A stretch of 64,000 bases of DNA from Streptomyces phaeofaciens (GCF_014648915.1 NZ_BMSA01000014.1:1-64000), one strand, 5' to 3'. Numbered from the stretch's first letter, positions 53,465-62,009 are shown. The notes: generated by a model not told the origin, from the letters alone. Program-made: numbers and translations.

Positions 53465-53500
53465 GGCGGTTCACCGTCCCCAGTCCTGGATCACGATTTA

Positions 53501-53515
53501 CTGACGGTCCGTCAG
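53501..53515. promoter_or_regulatory. CTGACG-GTC-CGTCAG operator
   Basis: Perfect 6-3-6 inverted repeat 37 bases upstream of the LLM gene start at 53464, in the only non-coding stretch between it and the SDR gene. Same core as at 33978, 54393 and 56620. Confidence 0.7.
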
Positions 53516-53576
53516 ATTCGGCGGATGTCGCCGACTCTGGCACCGGGTCCATGGATGGTCAAGAGATGACGGGCGG

Positions 53577-54347
53577 TCAGATGACGGAGACTCCCGCGAG
53601 CCAGCCCCCGTCGATCACGAACGGCTGCCCGGTGATGTACGAGGAGTCGTCCGAGGTGAGGAAGAGCGCGAGCCGGGCCACCTCCTGCGGCCTGCCGATC
53701 CGGCCGAGCGGCACGAGCTTGCGGTAGAGCGAGTCCAGGGCCCGGCCGGTCTCCTCCGGGTCGGCGTCCGGGTCCAGCAGCGCCGGATTGGACATCGCGG
53801 TGTCGATGGCGCCGGGGCACACCGCGTTGACCCGGATCCGGCGGGGCGCCAGCTCCAGCGCGGCGACCCGGGTGAGGCCGAGGACGGCGTGCTTGCTCGC
53901 GGCGTACGCGCCCACGGCCGCCATCCCGGTGAGCCCGGTGTAGGAGGCGGTGTTGACGATCGTGCCGCCGTCGGCCAGCTCCGGCGCGACGGTCCTGATC
54001 CCCAGGAAGCAGCCGACCTGGTTGACCTGGACGACCTGCATGAACTCGTCGAGCGGGGTGTCGACGAGGGCGTTGAAGCGCAGGATGCCGGCGTTGTTGA
54101 CGAGCCCGTCGAGCCGGCCGTACGCCTGCTTGGCGGAGCGTACGGCGGCGGCCCACTGCTCCTCGCGGCCGACGTCGAGATGGACGTAGAGCGCGCCGAT
54201 CTCCTCGGCGAGGGCGGCGCCCGGGTCGTCCAGAACGTCGGCGACCACGACCTCGGCGCCCTCCGCCCGGAACAGCCGCGCCTCCTGCTCCCCCTGACCG
54301 CGCGCGGCGCCGGTGATGAGCACGACCCGTCCGTCGAGCTGGCCCAT
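53577..54347 (-). CDS. SDR-family oxidoreductase
   Basis: A 256-residue classical SDR: T12-G-x3-G-x-G (TGAARGQG) for NAD(P), NNAG at 84-87, catalytic Ser135, Tyr148 and Lys152 (GAYAASKHAVLG). It resembles cyclohexanol or 3-hydroxysteroid type dehydrogenases. ATG 54347 was chosen over ATG 54362 because AAGGGGG is 5-10 bases upstream. The longest version of the regulon palindrome lies 46 bases before it (54393-54407). Confidence 0.9.
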   Translation of the reverse strand: MGQLDGRVVLITGAARGQGEQEARLFRAEGAEVVVADVLDDPGAALAEEIGALYVHLDVGREEQWAAAVRSAKQAYGRLDGLVNNAGILRFNALVDTPLDEFMQVVQVNQVGCFLGIRTVAPELADGGTIVNTASYTGLTGMAAVGAYAASKHAVLGLTRVAALELAPRRIRVNAVCPGAIDTAMSNPALLDPDADPEETGRALDSLYRKLVPLGRIGRPQEVARLALFLTSDDSSYITGQPFVIDGGWLAGVSVI

Positions 54348-54392
54348 GCGGACCCCCTTCACATCGGTGGGGTGAGCATCGTACCGCCGTAT

Positions 54393-54407
54393 CTGACGAT
54401 GCGTCAG
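54393..54407. promoter_or_regulatory. CTGACG-ATG-CGTCAG operator, extended palindrome
   Basis: The palindrome extends to 12-3-12: CCGTATCTGACG to the left of ATG and its exact complement to the right (54387-54413). It is the most symmetric member of the set and may approximate the preferred sequence. It lies upstream of the SDR gene at 54347. Confidence 0.75.
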
Positions 54408-54428
54408 ATACGGGCTCCGGGTGGGCCG

Positions 54429-55361
54429 TCAGACGGTTTCGCGTATCAGGGGCCCCACCTCGGCGCCGAACGCGCCGATCTGATCGGTGAGTTCGGTACG
54501 GCTCCGGCTGCGGAACCGGACCTGGATCTGGTCCACGCCCATCGCGCGGTAGGCGCGCAGGGACTCGGCGAGGGCCTCCGGCGGCCCGCTGAGCGTGCGG
54601 CGGCCGACCTCCCAGGCGGGCGTGCCGACGTACAGCGGCTCGGTGATGGCGCCGACGGTGAGGGGGTCCGTGACCCCGGCGGCCTCGCGCAGCCGCCGGA
54701 TCCGCTCGATCTGCGCGGGCAGCCGGTCCCTCGGGTCGCCCTGGGGCAGCCAGCCGTCGCCCTTGAGCGCGGCCCGGCGGACGGCCGCGGGCGAGGACCC
54801 GCCGACCCACAGCGGGACCCGGGACTGGACCGGCCGGGGCCGCTGCCCGAGCCCCTCGAAGTCGAAGCGTTTCCCGTGGTGGGCCGGGAACTCCTCCGGC
54901 CCGAGGGCGGCCCGCAGCGCGTCGATCGTCTCGTCGAGGACGGCCCCCCGCTGCTCGAAGTCGACCCCGAGCGCCTCGAACTCCTCCCGTACGTGCCCGG
55001 CGCCCACGCCGAGGATCAGCCGGCCGCCCGAGAGCGCGTCCAGGGTGGCGTACTGCTTGGCGGTGACGAGGGGGTGGCGCAGGCCGACCACCGCGACGTG
55101 CGCGAGCAGCCGGACCCGCTCGGTCACGGCGGCGAGATGGGCGAGGGTGGCCACGGGGTCGTACCAGACCGTGCTCATCGCGTCGGCGAGCCGGTGCGGG
55201 ATCGCCACGTGGTCGCAGACGGCGAGGTAGGCGAACCCGGCCCGGTCGGCGGCCCGCGCGATCTCGACGAGATCGGCCGGCCCGGCGGCGGCCTCCCAGG
55301 GCTCGGCGTAGAGCGTGGACTGGGACTGGACCGGGAGCTGGATGCCGTGCACGAGGCTCAC
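54429..55361 (-). CDS. LLM-class F420-dependent oxidoreductase
   Basis: A 310-residue LLM protein of the F420 type (GVGAGHVREEFEALGVDFEQRG, in part, and VGGSSPAAVRRAALKGDGW). It starts GTG 55361, inside the stop of the amidohydrolase gene (GTGA overlap), so the two are translationally coupled and share the operator at 56620. F420 enzymes of this class reduce or dehydrogenate alcohols, ketones or aromatic compounds; the substrate is unknown. Confidence 0.87.
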   Translation of the reverse strand: MSLVHGIQLPVQSQSTLYAEPWEAAAGPADLVEIARAADRAGFAYLAVCDHVAIPHRLADAMSTVWYDPVATLAHLAAVTERVRLLAHVAVVGLRHPLVTAKQYATLDALSGGRLILGVGAGHVREEFEALGVDFEQRGAVLDETIDALRAALGPEEFPAHHGKRFDFEGLGQRPRPVQSRVPLWVGGSSPAAVRRAALKGDGWLPQGDPRDRLPAQIERIRRLREAAGVTDPLTVGAITEPLYVGTPAWEVGRRTLSGPPEALAESLRAYRAMGVDQIQVRFRSRSRTELTDQIGAFGAEVGPLIRETV

Positions 55362-56599
55362 CGCGGGCTCCACAGGCCGTCCGGGTTCAGCCCCAGCAGG
55401 TCGATCGCGTTGCCCCGGACGATCCGTTCGACCACGTCCGGCTCCAGGTGGCCCATCTGGGCCTCGCCGACCTCGCGGGACTTCGGCCAGGTGGAGTCCG
55501 AGTGCGGGTAGTCGGTCTCGTAGAGGACGTTGCCGAGGCCGATCGAGTCCAGGTTCCTGAGCCCGAAGGCGTCGTCGAAGAAACAGCCGTAGACATGGCC
55601 GGCGAAGGTCTCGGACGGGGGCCGGTGGACCTTGTCGGCGACGCCGCCCCAGCCTCGGTTCTCCTCCCAGACGACGTCGGCGCGCTCCAGGATGTACGGG
55701 ATCCAGCCGATCTGGCCCTCCGCGTACATCACCTTCAGGTTCGGGAAGCGCTCGAACTTGCCGCTCATCAGCCAGTCGACCATCGAGAAGCAGCAGTTGG
55801 CGAAGGTGATCGTGGAGCCGACGGCGGGCGGGGCGTCGGCGGACGTGGAGGGCATACGGCTGCTGGAGCCGATGTGCATGGCGACGACCGTGCCGGTCTC
55901 GTCGCAGGCGGCGAGGAAGGGGTCCCAGTAGTCGGTGTGGACCGAGGGCAGGCCGAGGTGCGGGGGTATCTCGGAGAAGGCGACGGCGCGGACGCCGCGG
56001 GCGGCGTTGCGCCGGACCTCGGCCGCCGCCAGCTCGGCGTCCCAGAGGGGGATCAGGGTGAGCGGGATCAGCCGGCCGCGCGCCTGCGGGCCGCACCACT
56101 CCTCCACCATCCAGTCGTTGTAGGCGCGCACGCAGAGCAGACCCAGCTCGTGGTCGGCGGCCTCGGTGAAGGTCTGGCCGCAGAAGCGGGGGAAGGTGGG
56201 GAAGCAGACGGCGGACTGGACGTGGTTGACGTCCATGTCGGCGAGGCGGGACGGCACGTCGTAGGAGCCCGGCCGCATCTGCTCGTAGGTGATGACCTCC
56301 AGCTTGATCTCGTCGCGGCTGAAGCCGACGGCGGTGTCCAGGCGGGTGAGGGGACGGTGCAGGTCCTCGTAGATCCACCAGTCGCCGATCGGACCGTCGT
56401 CGCCCGGCTCGCCCATCACGGGCTTGAACCGGCCACCGAGGAACGTCATCTCCTTCAGCGGGGCACGGACGATCCTGGGGCCGGTGTCGAGGTACCTCTT
56501 CGGCAGCCGGTCCTGCCAGACGGTCGGGGGTTCGACGGTGTGGTCGTCGACGGAGATGATCGGAGGAAGGGGCGTCGGGGTCGTCGCTGTGGTCTCCAT
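55358..56599 (-). CDS. amidohydrolase family protein (amidohydrolase 2-like)
   Basis: A 413-residue metal-dependent hydrolase of the amidohydrolase 2 type: SVDDHTVEPPTVW (first metal-binding segment, with HxxE), HIGSSSRMPSTS near 245, and ETDYPHSDSTWPKS near the C-terminus (catalytic Asp-Tyr-Pro-His). Related enzymes hydrolyse or decarboxylate ring-derived acids in aromatic and steroid-like degradation. The ATG at 56599 is 21 bases from the CTGACG-N3-CGTCAG operator. It is followed, with overlap, by the F420-type LLM gene. Confidence 0.87.
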   Translation of the reverse strand: METTATTPTPLPPIISVDDHTVEPPTVWQDRLPKRYLDTGPRIVRAPLKEMTFLGGRFKPVMGEPGDDGPIGDWWIYEDLHRPLTRLDTAVGFSRDEIKLEVITYEQMRPGSYDVPSRLADMDVNHVQSAVCFPTFPRFCGQTFTEAADHELGLLCVRAYNDWMVEEWCGPQARGRLIPLTLIPLWDAELAAAEVRRNAARGVRAVAFSEIPPHLGLPSVHTDYWDPFLAACDETGTVVAMHIGSSSRMPSTSADAPPAVGSTITFANCCFSMVDWLMSGKFERFPNLKVMYAEGQIGWIPYILERADVVWEENRGWGGVADKVHRPPSETFAGHVYGCFFDDAFGLRNLDSIGLGNVLYETDYPHSDSTWPKSREVGEAQMGHLEPDVVERIVRGNAIDLLGLNPDGLWSPR

Positions 56600-56619
56600 G
56601 GGGGCACGGTAGCGCCGAT

Positions 56620-56634
56620 CTGACGGATCGTCAG
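56620..56634. promoter_or_regulatory. CTGACG-GAT-CGTCAG operator
   Basis: Perfect 6-3-6 inverted repeat, 21 bases upstream of the amidohydrolase start. Core identical to those at 33978, 53501 and 54393. Confidence 0.7.
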
Positions 56635-56796
56635 CTACTGCGCGGAGGGCGGGCGTGATCGTCTCCGCGGTGATGTGGGCCCCCCGTTTGTGAGAGGCCT
56701 GTGGACACCCGTGCGCCTCAGGTGAACCGCGCGCGTCCCGGCCGCGTCCCGTACCTCGGGAAGCTGACGGTTCCGGCATGGACAGGGCAAACTGAC

Positions 56797-56987
56797 CTAG
56801 GGCCTGTCCGGCGGATCGAGTCGGAGGGAAGCAGCGGTGCCTGATCGGCGCACGTGAGCGGGGCCTGGTGCGTCCGACTGCAAGGCGGAGGAGGGCGTCG
56901 ACGCGGAGCGTCGGCAACCGACGACAACGCCGCAGGCGGGCGTGCCGGGCCCCGCGTCTCCGGCACGATCCGCCGGACAGGCCCTAG
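56797..56987. mobile_element. MITE-like element with perfect terminal inverted repeats
   Basis: An 18-base inverted repeat (GGCCTGTCCGGCGGATCG at 56801-56818 and its complement at 56966-56983) brackets a 183-base segment, and CTAG flanks both sides (56797-56800, 56984-56987), as expected for a YTAR/CTAG target-site duplication of an IS5-type transposase. There is no transposase gene, so it is a non-autonomous miniature element. It lies 32 bases upstream of the afsR start. Confidence 0.75.
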
Positions 56988-57018
56988 TAGTGCAGATGCC
57001 TTAAGGGGAGCCCTCTTG

Positions 57019-60006
57019 ATGGACGACCGTGTAGGACACGGCGGCCCGCGTGTGCCGGAGCAGAGACGTCCCGGCCCCTCCGCGGAACCGGCGGCGCTCC
57101 GCTTCGATGTGCTCGGGCCGGTGCGGGCACGGCGCGGCGAGGAGCAGCTGGCCACCGGTTCCCCCCAGCAACGCGCGCTGCTGTCCGCCCTGTTGCTGCG
57201 CGAGGGCCGGACGGCGACGGCCGCCGAGCTGATCGACGCCCTGTGGGGCGAGGAACCGCCCTCCCAGGCGCTGGCGGCGGTACGGACGTACGCCTCCCGG
57301 CTGCGGAAGGTGCTGGACCCGGGCGTCCTGGTGAGCGAGTCCGGCGGGTACGCGGTCCGGGGGCTGGGCGAGGGCGCCCTGGATCTGACGGTGGCCCAGG
57401 AGTGGGCCGCCCAGGCGGAGAAGGCGAGGGGCGCCGGCGACCTGACGCTGGCCCGGGACGTGCTGAACCGCGCCCTCGGCCTGTGGGACGGCGAGACGCT
57501 GGCCGGTGTGCCCGGCCCCTACGCGGAGGCCCAGCGGGTCCGGCTGGAGGAGTGGCGGCTGGGGCTTCTGGAGTCCCGCCTGGACATGGACCTGGAGCAG
57601 GGCTGCCACGCGGAGGCCGTCTCCGAACTGACCGCGCTGACGGCCGCGTACCCGCTGCGCGAGCGGTTCCGCGAGCTGCTGATGCTGGCCCTGTACCGGG
57701 GCGGCCGGCAGGCGGAGGCGCTGGCGGTGTACGCCGACACCCGGCGGCTGCTGGCGGAGGAACTGGGGGTGGATCCGCGCGCGGGGCTCCGGGAGTTGCA
57801 GCGCCGCATCCTCCAGGCCGACCCGGAGCTCGCGGAGCCCTCGGCTCCGGCTGCGGAGCCGGCGGCGGCCGCGGTGCGGCCCGCCCAGCTCCCGGCGAAC
57901 GTCCCCGACTTCACCGGCCGGTCCTCGTCCGTGAAGGAGCTGAGCGAGGTACTGGCGGGTGCCACCGAGGGCGGAGCCGGCACCGGCGGCGGACGGGTGA
58001 TGGCGGTGTCGGCGCTCGCCGGGATCGGCGGTGTCGGGAAGACGACACTGGCCGTCCACGTGGCGCACCGGGCCCGCCCGGCCTTCCCCGACGGGCAGCT
58101 GTACGTCGACCTCCAGGGCGCCGGGGCGCGGGCGGCCGACCCGGAGACCGTGCTGGGCTCCTTCCTGCGGGCGCTCGGCACGGCGGACTCGGCCATCCCC
58201 GACTCCCTGGAGGACCGGGCGGCCCTGTACCGCTCGGTGCTGGACGGGCGGCGGGTCCTGGTCCTGCTGGACAACGCCAAGGACGCGGCCCAGGTACGGC
58301 CGCTGCTGCCGGGCACGGAGGGGTGCGCGGCGCTGGTCACCTCACGGGTGCGGATGGTGGACCTGGCGGGCGCGCACCTCGTCGACCTGGACGTGATGTC
58401 CCCGGACGAGGCGATCGCGCTCTTCACCAGGATCGTCGGCGAGGAACGGGTCGCCTCCGAGCGGAAGGCCGCGCTGGACGTGGTGGCGGCCTGCGGTTTC
58501 CTTCCGCTGGCGATCCGTATCGCGGCCTCCCGACTGGCGGCGCGCAGGACCTGGACCGTCTCCGTCCTCGCCGCCAAGCTGGCGGACGAGCGGCGCCGGC
58601 TGGACGAACTCCAGGCGGGCGACCTGGCGGTGAAGGCGACGTTCGAACTCGGTTACGGCGCCCTGGAGCCCGCCCAGGCCCGCGCGTTCCGGCTGCTGGG
58701 CCTGGCGGACGGCCCGGACATCTCCCTGACGGCGGCCGCGGCGGTCCTGGACCTGCCGGCGGAGGACACCGAGGACATCCTGGAGTCCCTCGTGGACACC
58801 TCGCTCCTGGAGTCGGCGGCCCCCGGCCGCTACCGCTTCCACGACCTCGTCCGGCTCTACGCCCGCGCCTGCGCGGAACGCGACGAGTGGCCTCCGGCGG
58901 AACGCGACGCGGCACTCTCCCGCCTCCTGGACTTCTATCTGTCGACGGCGGCGGGGGTGTACGCGATCGAACGGCCCGGTGACCGCACGGTCGTCCACCT
59001 GGAGCCCACGTCGTATCGGGGTCTCTCCTTCGGCGAGCGGACGGAGGCCCTCGATTGGCTCTTCGCGGAGGCTCAGTGCCTCCTGGCGTGCGCACGGCAG
59101 CAGCAGACGGGCAGCGGGCTGCGTCGTGCCGTCGACCTCCTCTGGGCCGCCAAGGACCTGGCGGAGTCAGGAGCGAACGCGAAGCAGTACGAGCGGGCGG
59201 CGCTCGCCCTGAGAGACCTTGCCCGCAACTGCGGTGATCGACGTACCGAAGGACGGGCCCGGACCGCCCTGTCCAACGTCCACCTCGCCGCCGGGCGTTA
59301 CCCGGAGGCGGACGAGGAGGCCGCGTGTGCCATCGGGCTCGCCACCGAGGCCGCGGATCCGACACCGATCAGCTGGGCTTCCACGGATCGCGGCATCATC
59401 GCCCTCAACCAGGGGCGGTACGAAGAGGCCGAGCGGCTTCTGACCACCGCGAGGGACGGATACCGCGCCGACGGCAACCGGCCGGGCGAGGCCAGCGCCC
59501 TGTGCAACCTCGCGCAGCTGTACCAGCGCATCGATCGCACCGACACCGCGGTCTCGCTCGCGCGACAGGGCGTCGAAATCTTCGAGCAACTCGGTCTCAC
59601 CCTGCGCCTGGCGAACGGACGCTACTCCCTGGGCGTGGCGCTCACCCGTGCCGGACACCTCCGGGAAGGCCTTGAGCAGCTCACGGACGCGCTGACGATC
59701 TTCGGCAACAACCGGCAGCGGCTGTGGGAAGGAACGACGCAATTCCGCATAGCGCAACTGCACTTGGCCGCCCATCGCCCCGCCCGGGCCGCGCAGCACG
59801 CGGAACAGTCCCTTGCCATCGGGGTCATCGGCGGCGATCTCATCCGGGGCAGCGTGCTGAACACCCTGGGCAAGAGCCTTCACGCACTCGGCCAGTCGGA
59901 CCGGTCACGGGCCTGCTGGCAGGAGGCCCTGGTTCTCCTGGAGCGGTCGGGAGCGCCGGAAGCCGCCGAGGTGCGCCGCCTGTTGGCGCCGCTGGACGCG
60001 GCCTGA
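57019..60006 (+). CDS. afsR: AfsR, global SARP-type transcriptional regulator
   Basis: A 995-residue regulator. The N-terminal SARP unit has an OmpR-like winged helix (about 28-120: RFDVLGPVRARRGEEQL, then SPQQRALLSALLLREG) and a BTAD helical region (about 125-275); the NB-ARC ATPase begins with the P-loop GIGGVGKTTLAVH near 335; TPR repeats fill about 690-990. Length, domain order and the downstream afsS match S. coelicolor AfsR, which is phosphorylated by Ser/Thr kinases (AfsK and others) and activates afsS. ATG 57019 follows AAGGGGAG. A MITE-like element is immediately upstream. Confidence 0.85.
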   Translation: MDDRVGHGGPRVPEQRRPGPSAEPAALRFDVLGPVRARRGEEQLATGSPQQRALLSALLLREGRTATAAELIDALWGEEPPSQALAAVRTYASRLRKVLDPGVLVSESGGYAVRGLGEGALDLTVAQEWAAQAEKARGAGDLTLARDVLNRALGLWDGETLAGVPGPYAEAQRVRLEEWRLGLLESRLDMDLEQGCHAEAVSELTALTAAYPLRERFRELLMLALYRGGRQAEALAVYADTRRLLAEELGVDPRAGLRELQRRILQADPELAEPSAPAAEPAAAAVRPAQLPANVPDFTGRSSSVKELSEVLAGATEGGAGTGGGRVMAVSALAGIGGVGKTTLAVHVAHRARPAFPDGQLYVDLQGAGARAADPETVLGSFLRALGTADSAIPDSLEDRAALYRSVLDGRRVLVLLDNAKDAAQVRPLLPGTEGCAALVTSRVRMVDLAGAHLVDLDVMSPDEAIALFTRIVGEERVASERKAALDVVAACGFLPLAIRIAASRLAARRTWTVSVLAAKLADERRRLDELQAGDLAVKATFELGYGALEPAQARAFRLLGLADGPDISLTAAAAVLDLPAEDTEDILESLVDTSLLESAAPGRYRFHDLVRLYARACAERDEWPPAERDAALSRLLDFYLSTAAGVYAIERPGDRTVVHLEPTSYRGLSFGERTEALDWLFAEAQCLLACARQQQTGSGLRRAVDLLWAAKDLAESGANAKQYERAALALRDLARNCGDRRTEGRARTALSNVHLAAGRYPEADEEAACAIGLATEAADPTPISWASTDRGIIALNQGRYEEAERLLTTARDGYRADGNRPGEASALCNLAQLYQRIDRTDTAVSLARQGVEIFEQLGLTLRLANGRYSLGVALTRAGHLREGLEQLTDALTIFGNNRQRLWEGTTQFRIAQLHLAAHRPARAAQHAEQSLAIGVIGGDLIRGSVLNTLGKSLHALGQSDRSRACWQEALVLLERSGAPEAAEVRRLLAPLDAA

Positions 60007-60021
60007 GCCCGCGGTCGGCCA

Positions 60022-60055
60022 CGTTCATCGAACGTTTATGACCCGCTGGCATGCT
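60022..60055 (+). promoter_or_regulatory. afsS promoter with 11-base direct repeats
   Basis: Two adjacent 11-base direct repeats, CGTTCATCGAA (60022-60032) and CGTTTATGACC (60033-60043), precede a possible -10 (CATGCT, 60050-60055). The spacing fits SARP binding upstream of -10, and GTTCA-type 11-base repeats also match the PHO-box pattern. In S. coelicolor AfsR and PhoP compete at the afsS promoter; the same may apply here. Confidence 0.6.
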
Positions 60056-60211
60056 CCACTCCACGGTCCGTCGCGTCGGGGGGCATGCGGGCCGTACGAG
60101 CCCACTGGGGGGTGGGCTCCACCACATGTCTCTGACCGGCGATACTCGGGGGAATCGCCGGTCAGGGGCGCCTGGTCCACTTTGAACATCACTCCCAGGG
60201 GGAGCGTGAAC

Positions 60212-60397
60212 ATGAGCAGCACCGAGAAGCAGACGACCGACATCACCACGATGGAGAACCACTCGCCTGTGCCGCCGGTCCTCACCGAACCGACAACGCA
60301 GGAGACCCGGACGGCCACGCCGGCGACCGGGGACGAGATCATCACTCTCGAGAACCACTCGCCCGCTCCGCCCGTCCTGGGTCTGGACGGCAAGTAG
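60212..60397 (+). CDS. afsS: AfsS, small AfsR-activated regulator
   Basis: A 61-residue hydrophilic peptide starting ATG 60212, 205 bases downstream of afsR. It contains two near-identical repeats, MENHSPVPPVL and LENHSPAPPVL, each preceded by Thr-rich stretches. S. coelicolor AfsS (63 residues) lies at this position, has the same T-x-x-N-H-x-P-x-P-type repeats, and activates antibiotic pathways downstream of AfsR. A RiPP-like precursor is an alternative reading of the repeats, but no modifying enzymes are nearby. Confidence 0.8.
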   Translation: MSSTEKQTTDITTMENHSPVPPVLTEPTTQETRTATPATGDEIITLENHSPAPPVLGLDGK

Positions 60398-60464
60398 GCC
60401 TTTCACCGGGCAGGGACCGGCCGCGACGCCTCGGAGGGGGAGCCGTCGCGGCCGGAACATGTAC

Positions 60465-60503
60465 GAAGGCCGCCCCGGCGCAGTGAGCGCCGGAGCGGCC
60501 TTC
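60465..60503. terminator. bidirectional terminator between afsS and argG
   Basis: GAAGGCCGC and CCGGCGC (60465-60481) pair with GCGCCGG and GCGGCCTTC (60487-60503), interrupted by one unpaired base. It lies between the convergent ends of afsS and argG and can serve both. Confidence 0.7.
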
Positions 60504-60520
60504 GCCGTGTCGGGGAGGAA

Positions 60521-61975
60521 TCAGTCCGTGCCGAATTCCATCGCCGCCCGGTCCAGCAGGGCGTCGTCCTCGTCGACCTCGCCGCGGGAGGCGATGGCCT
60601 CGGCGCCGCCCTCGGGCATCTCCGGCATGGTGCCGATGAGGCCGGTCGCGGCCGCCTGGGCCGCGCCGATGACGGGGCTGCCGGTGCCGATCAGGCCGAG
60701 GCCGGCGTACTGCTCCAGCTTGGCGCGCGAGTCGGCGATGTCGAGGTTGCGCATGGTGAGCTGGCCGATCCGGTCCAGCGGGCCGAACGCGGAGTCCTCG
60801 GTGCGCTCCATCGACAGCTTGTCCGGGTGGTAGCTGAACGCGGGGCCCGTGGTGTCGAGGATCGAGTAGTCCTCGCCGCGCCGCAGCCGCAGGGTGACCT
60901 CGCCGGTGATGGCGGCGCCGACCCAGCGCTGGAGCGACTCGCGGATCATCAGGGCCTGCGGGTCCAGCCAGCGGCCCTCGTACATGAGGCGGCCCAGGCG
61001 CCGGCCCTCGTTGTGGTACTGGGCGAGGGTGTCCTCGTTGTGGATCGCGTTGACGAGGCGCTCGTAGGCCGCGTGCAGCAGGGCCATGCCGGGCGCCTCG
61101 TAGATGCCGCGGCTCTTGGCCTCGATGATCCGGTTCTCGATCTGGTCGGACATGCCGAGGCCGTGGCGGCCTCCGATGGCGTTGGCCTCCATGACCAGGT
61201 CGACGGGGGAGGCGAACTCCTTGCCGTTGATCGACACGGGGCGGCCCTGCTCGAAGCCGATCGTCACGTCCTCGGCGGCGATCTCGACCGAGGGGTCCCA
61301 GAACCGGACGCCCATGATCGGCTCGACGGTCTCGACGCCGGTGTCGAGGTGCTCCAGCGTCTTGGCCTCGTGGGTGGCGCCCCAGATGTTGGCGTCGGTG
61401 GAGTACGCCTTCTCCGTGCTGTCCCGGTAGGGCAGCTCATGGGCGAGCAGCCACTCCGACATCTCCTTGCGGCCGCCCAGCTCGGTCACGAAGTCCGCGT
61501 CCAGCCAGGGCTTGTAGATCCGCAGGTGCGGGTTGGCGAGCAGACCGTAGCGGTAGAACCGCTCGATGTCGTTGCCCTTGAAGGTCGAGCCGTCGCCCCA
61601 GATCTGGACGTCGTCCTCGAGCATGGCCCGGACCAGCAGGGTGCCGGTGACGGCGCGGCCGAGCGGGGTGGTGTTGAAGTACGCCCGCCCGCCCGAGCGG
61701 ATGTGGAACGCGCCGCAGGTGAGCGCGGCCAGGCCCTCTTCGACCAGTGCCGCGCGGCAGTCGACCAGGCGCGCGATCTCGGCACCGTAGGTCTTCGCGC
61801 GACCGGGCACGGAGGCGATGTCGGGCTCGTCGTACTGGCCGATGTCGGCGGTGTACGTGCACGGGATGGCGCCCTTGTCGCGCATCCACGCGACCGCGAC
61901 CGAGGTGTCGAGGCCGCCGGAGAAGGCGATGCCGACGCGTTCCCCCGTGGGAAGGGAGGTGAGGACCTTGGACAT
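60521..61975 (-). CDS. argG: argininosuccinate synthase
   Basis: A 484-residue enzyme of arginine biosynthesis that joins citrulline and aspartate with ATP. The ATP-binding motif is AFSGGLDTSVAVAWM near residue 20, with TADIGQYDEPD and TFKGNDIERFYRYGLL as further family marks. The length and TFKGNDIERF match the longer, E. coli-like class rather than the ~400-residue class usual in Streptomyces. ATG 61975 was used over ATG 61993 because AGGA is 4-6 bases before it. A putative ARG box overlaps the start of the upstream gene end. Confidence 0.92.
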   Translation of the reverse strand: MSKVLTSLPTGERVGIAFSGGLDTSVAVAWMRDKGAIPCTYTADIGQYDEPDIASVPGRAKTYGAEIARLVDCRAALVEEGLAALTCGAFHIRSGGRAYFNTTPLGRAVTGTLLVRAMLEDDVQIWGDGSTFKGNDIERFYRYGLLANPHLRIYKPWLDADFVTELGGRKEMSEWLLAHELPYRDSTEKAYSTDANIWGATHEAKTLEHLDTGVETVEPIMGVRFWDPSVEIAAEDVTIGFEQGRPVSINGKEFASPVDLVMEANAIGGRHGLGMSDQIENRIIEAKSRGIYEAPGMALLHAAYERLVNAIHNEDTLAQYHNEGRRLGRLMYEGRWLDPQALMIRESLQRWVGAAITGEVTLRLRRGEDYSILDTTGPAFSYHPDKLSMERTEDSAFGPLDRIGQLTMRNLDIADSRAKLEQYAGLGLIGTGSPVIGAAQAAATGLIGTMPEMPEGGAEAIASRGEVDEDDALLDRAAMEFGTD

Positions 61976-61981
61976 AGGAAG

Positions 61982-62009
61982 AGTATGCACCACAATGCAT
62001 GATCATGCA
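61982..62009. promoter_or_regulatory. putative ArgR operator (ARG box) of argG
   Basis: The perfect palindrome TGCATGATCATGCA (61996-62009) is followed toward argG by a further TGCATAC-like half (61983-61989) at ARG-box spacing. ArgR of Streptomyces binds paired TGCAT/ATGCA-type 18-base boxes. It sits immediately upstream of the argG start and overlaps the 3' end of the FadD-type gene. Confidence 0.6.

Noticed and set aside
60212..60397. AfsS repeats as a RiPP precursor
   Set aside because: No cyclase, protease or transporter gene lies nearby and the position after afsR is fully explained by AfsS; kept only as an alternative.
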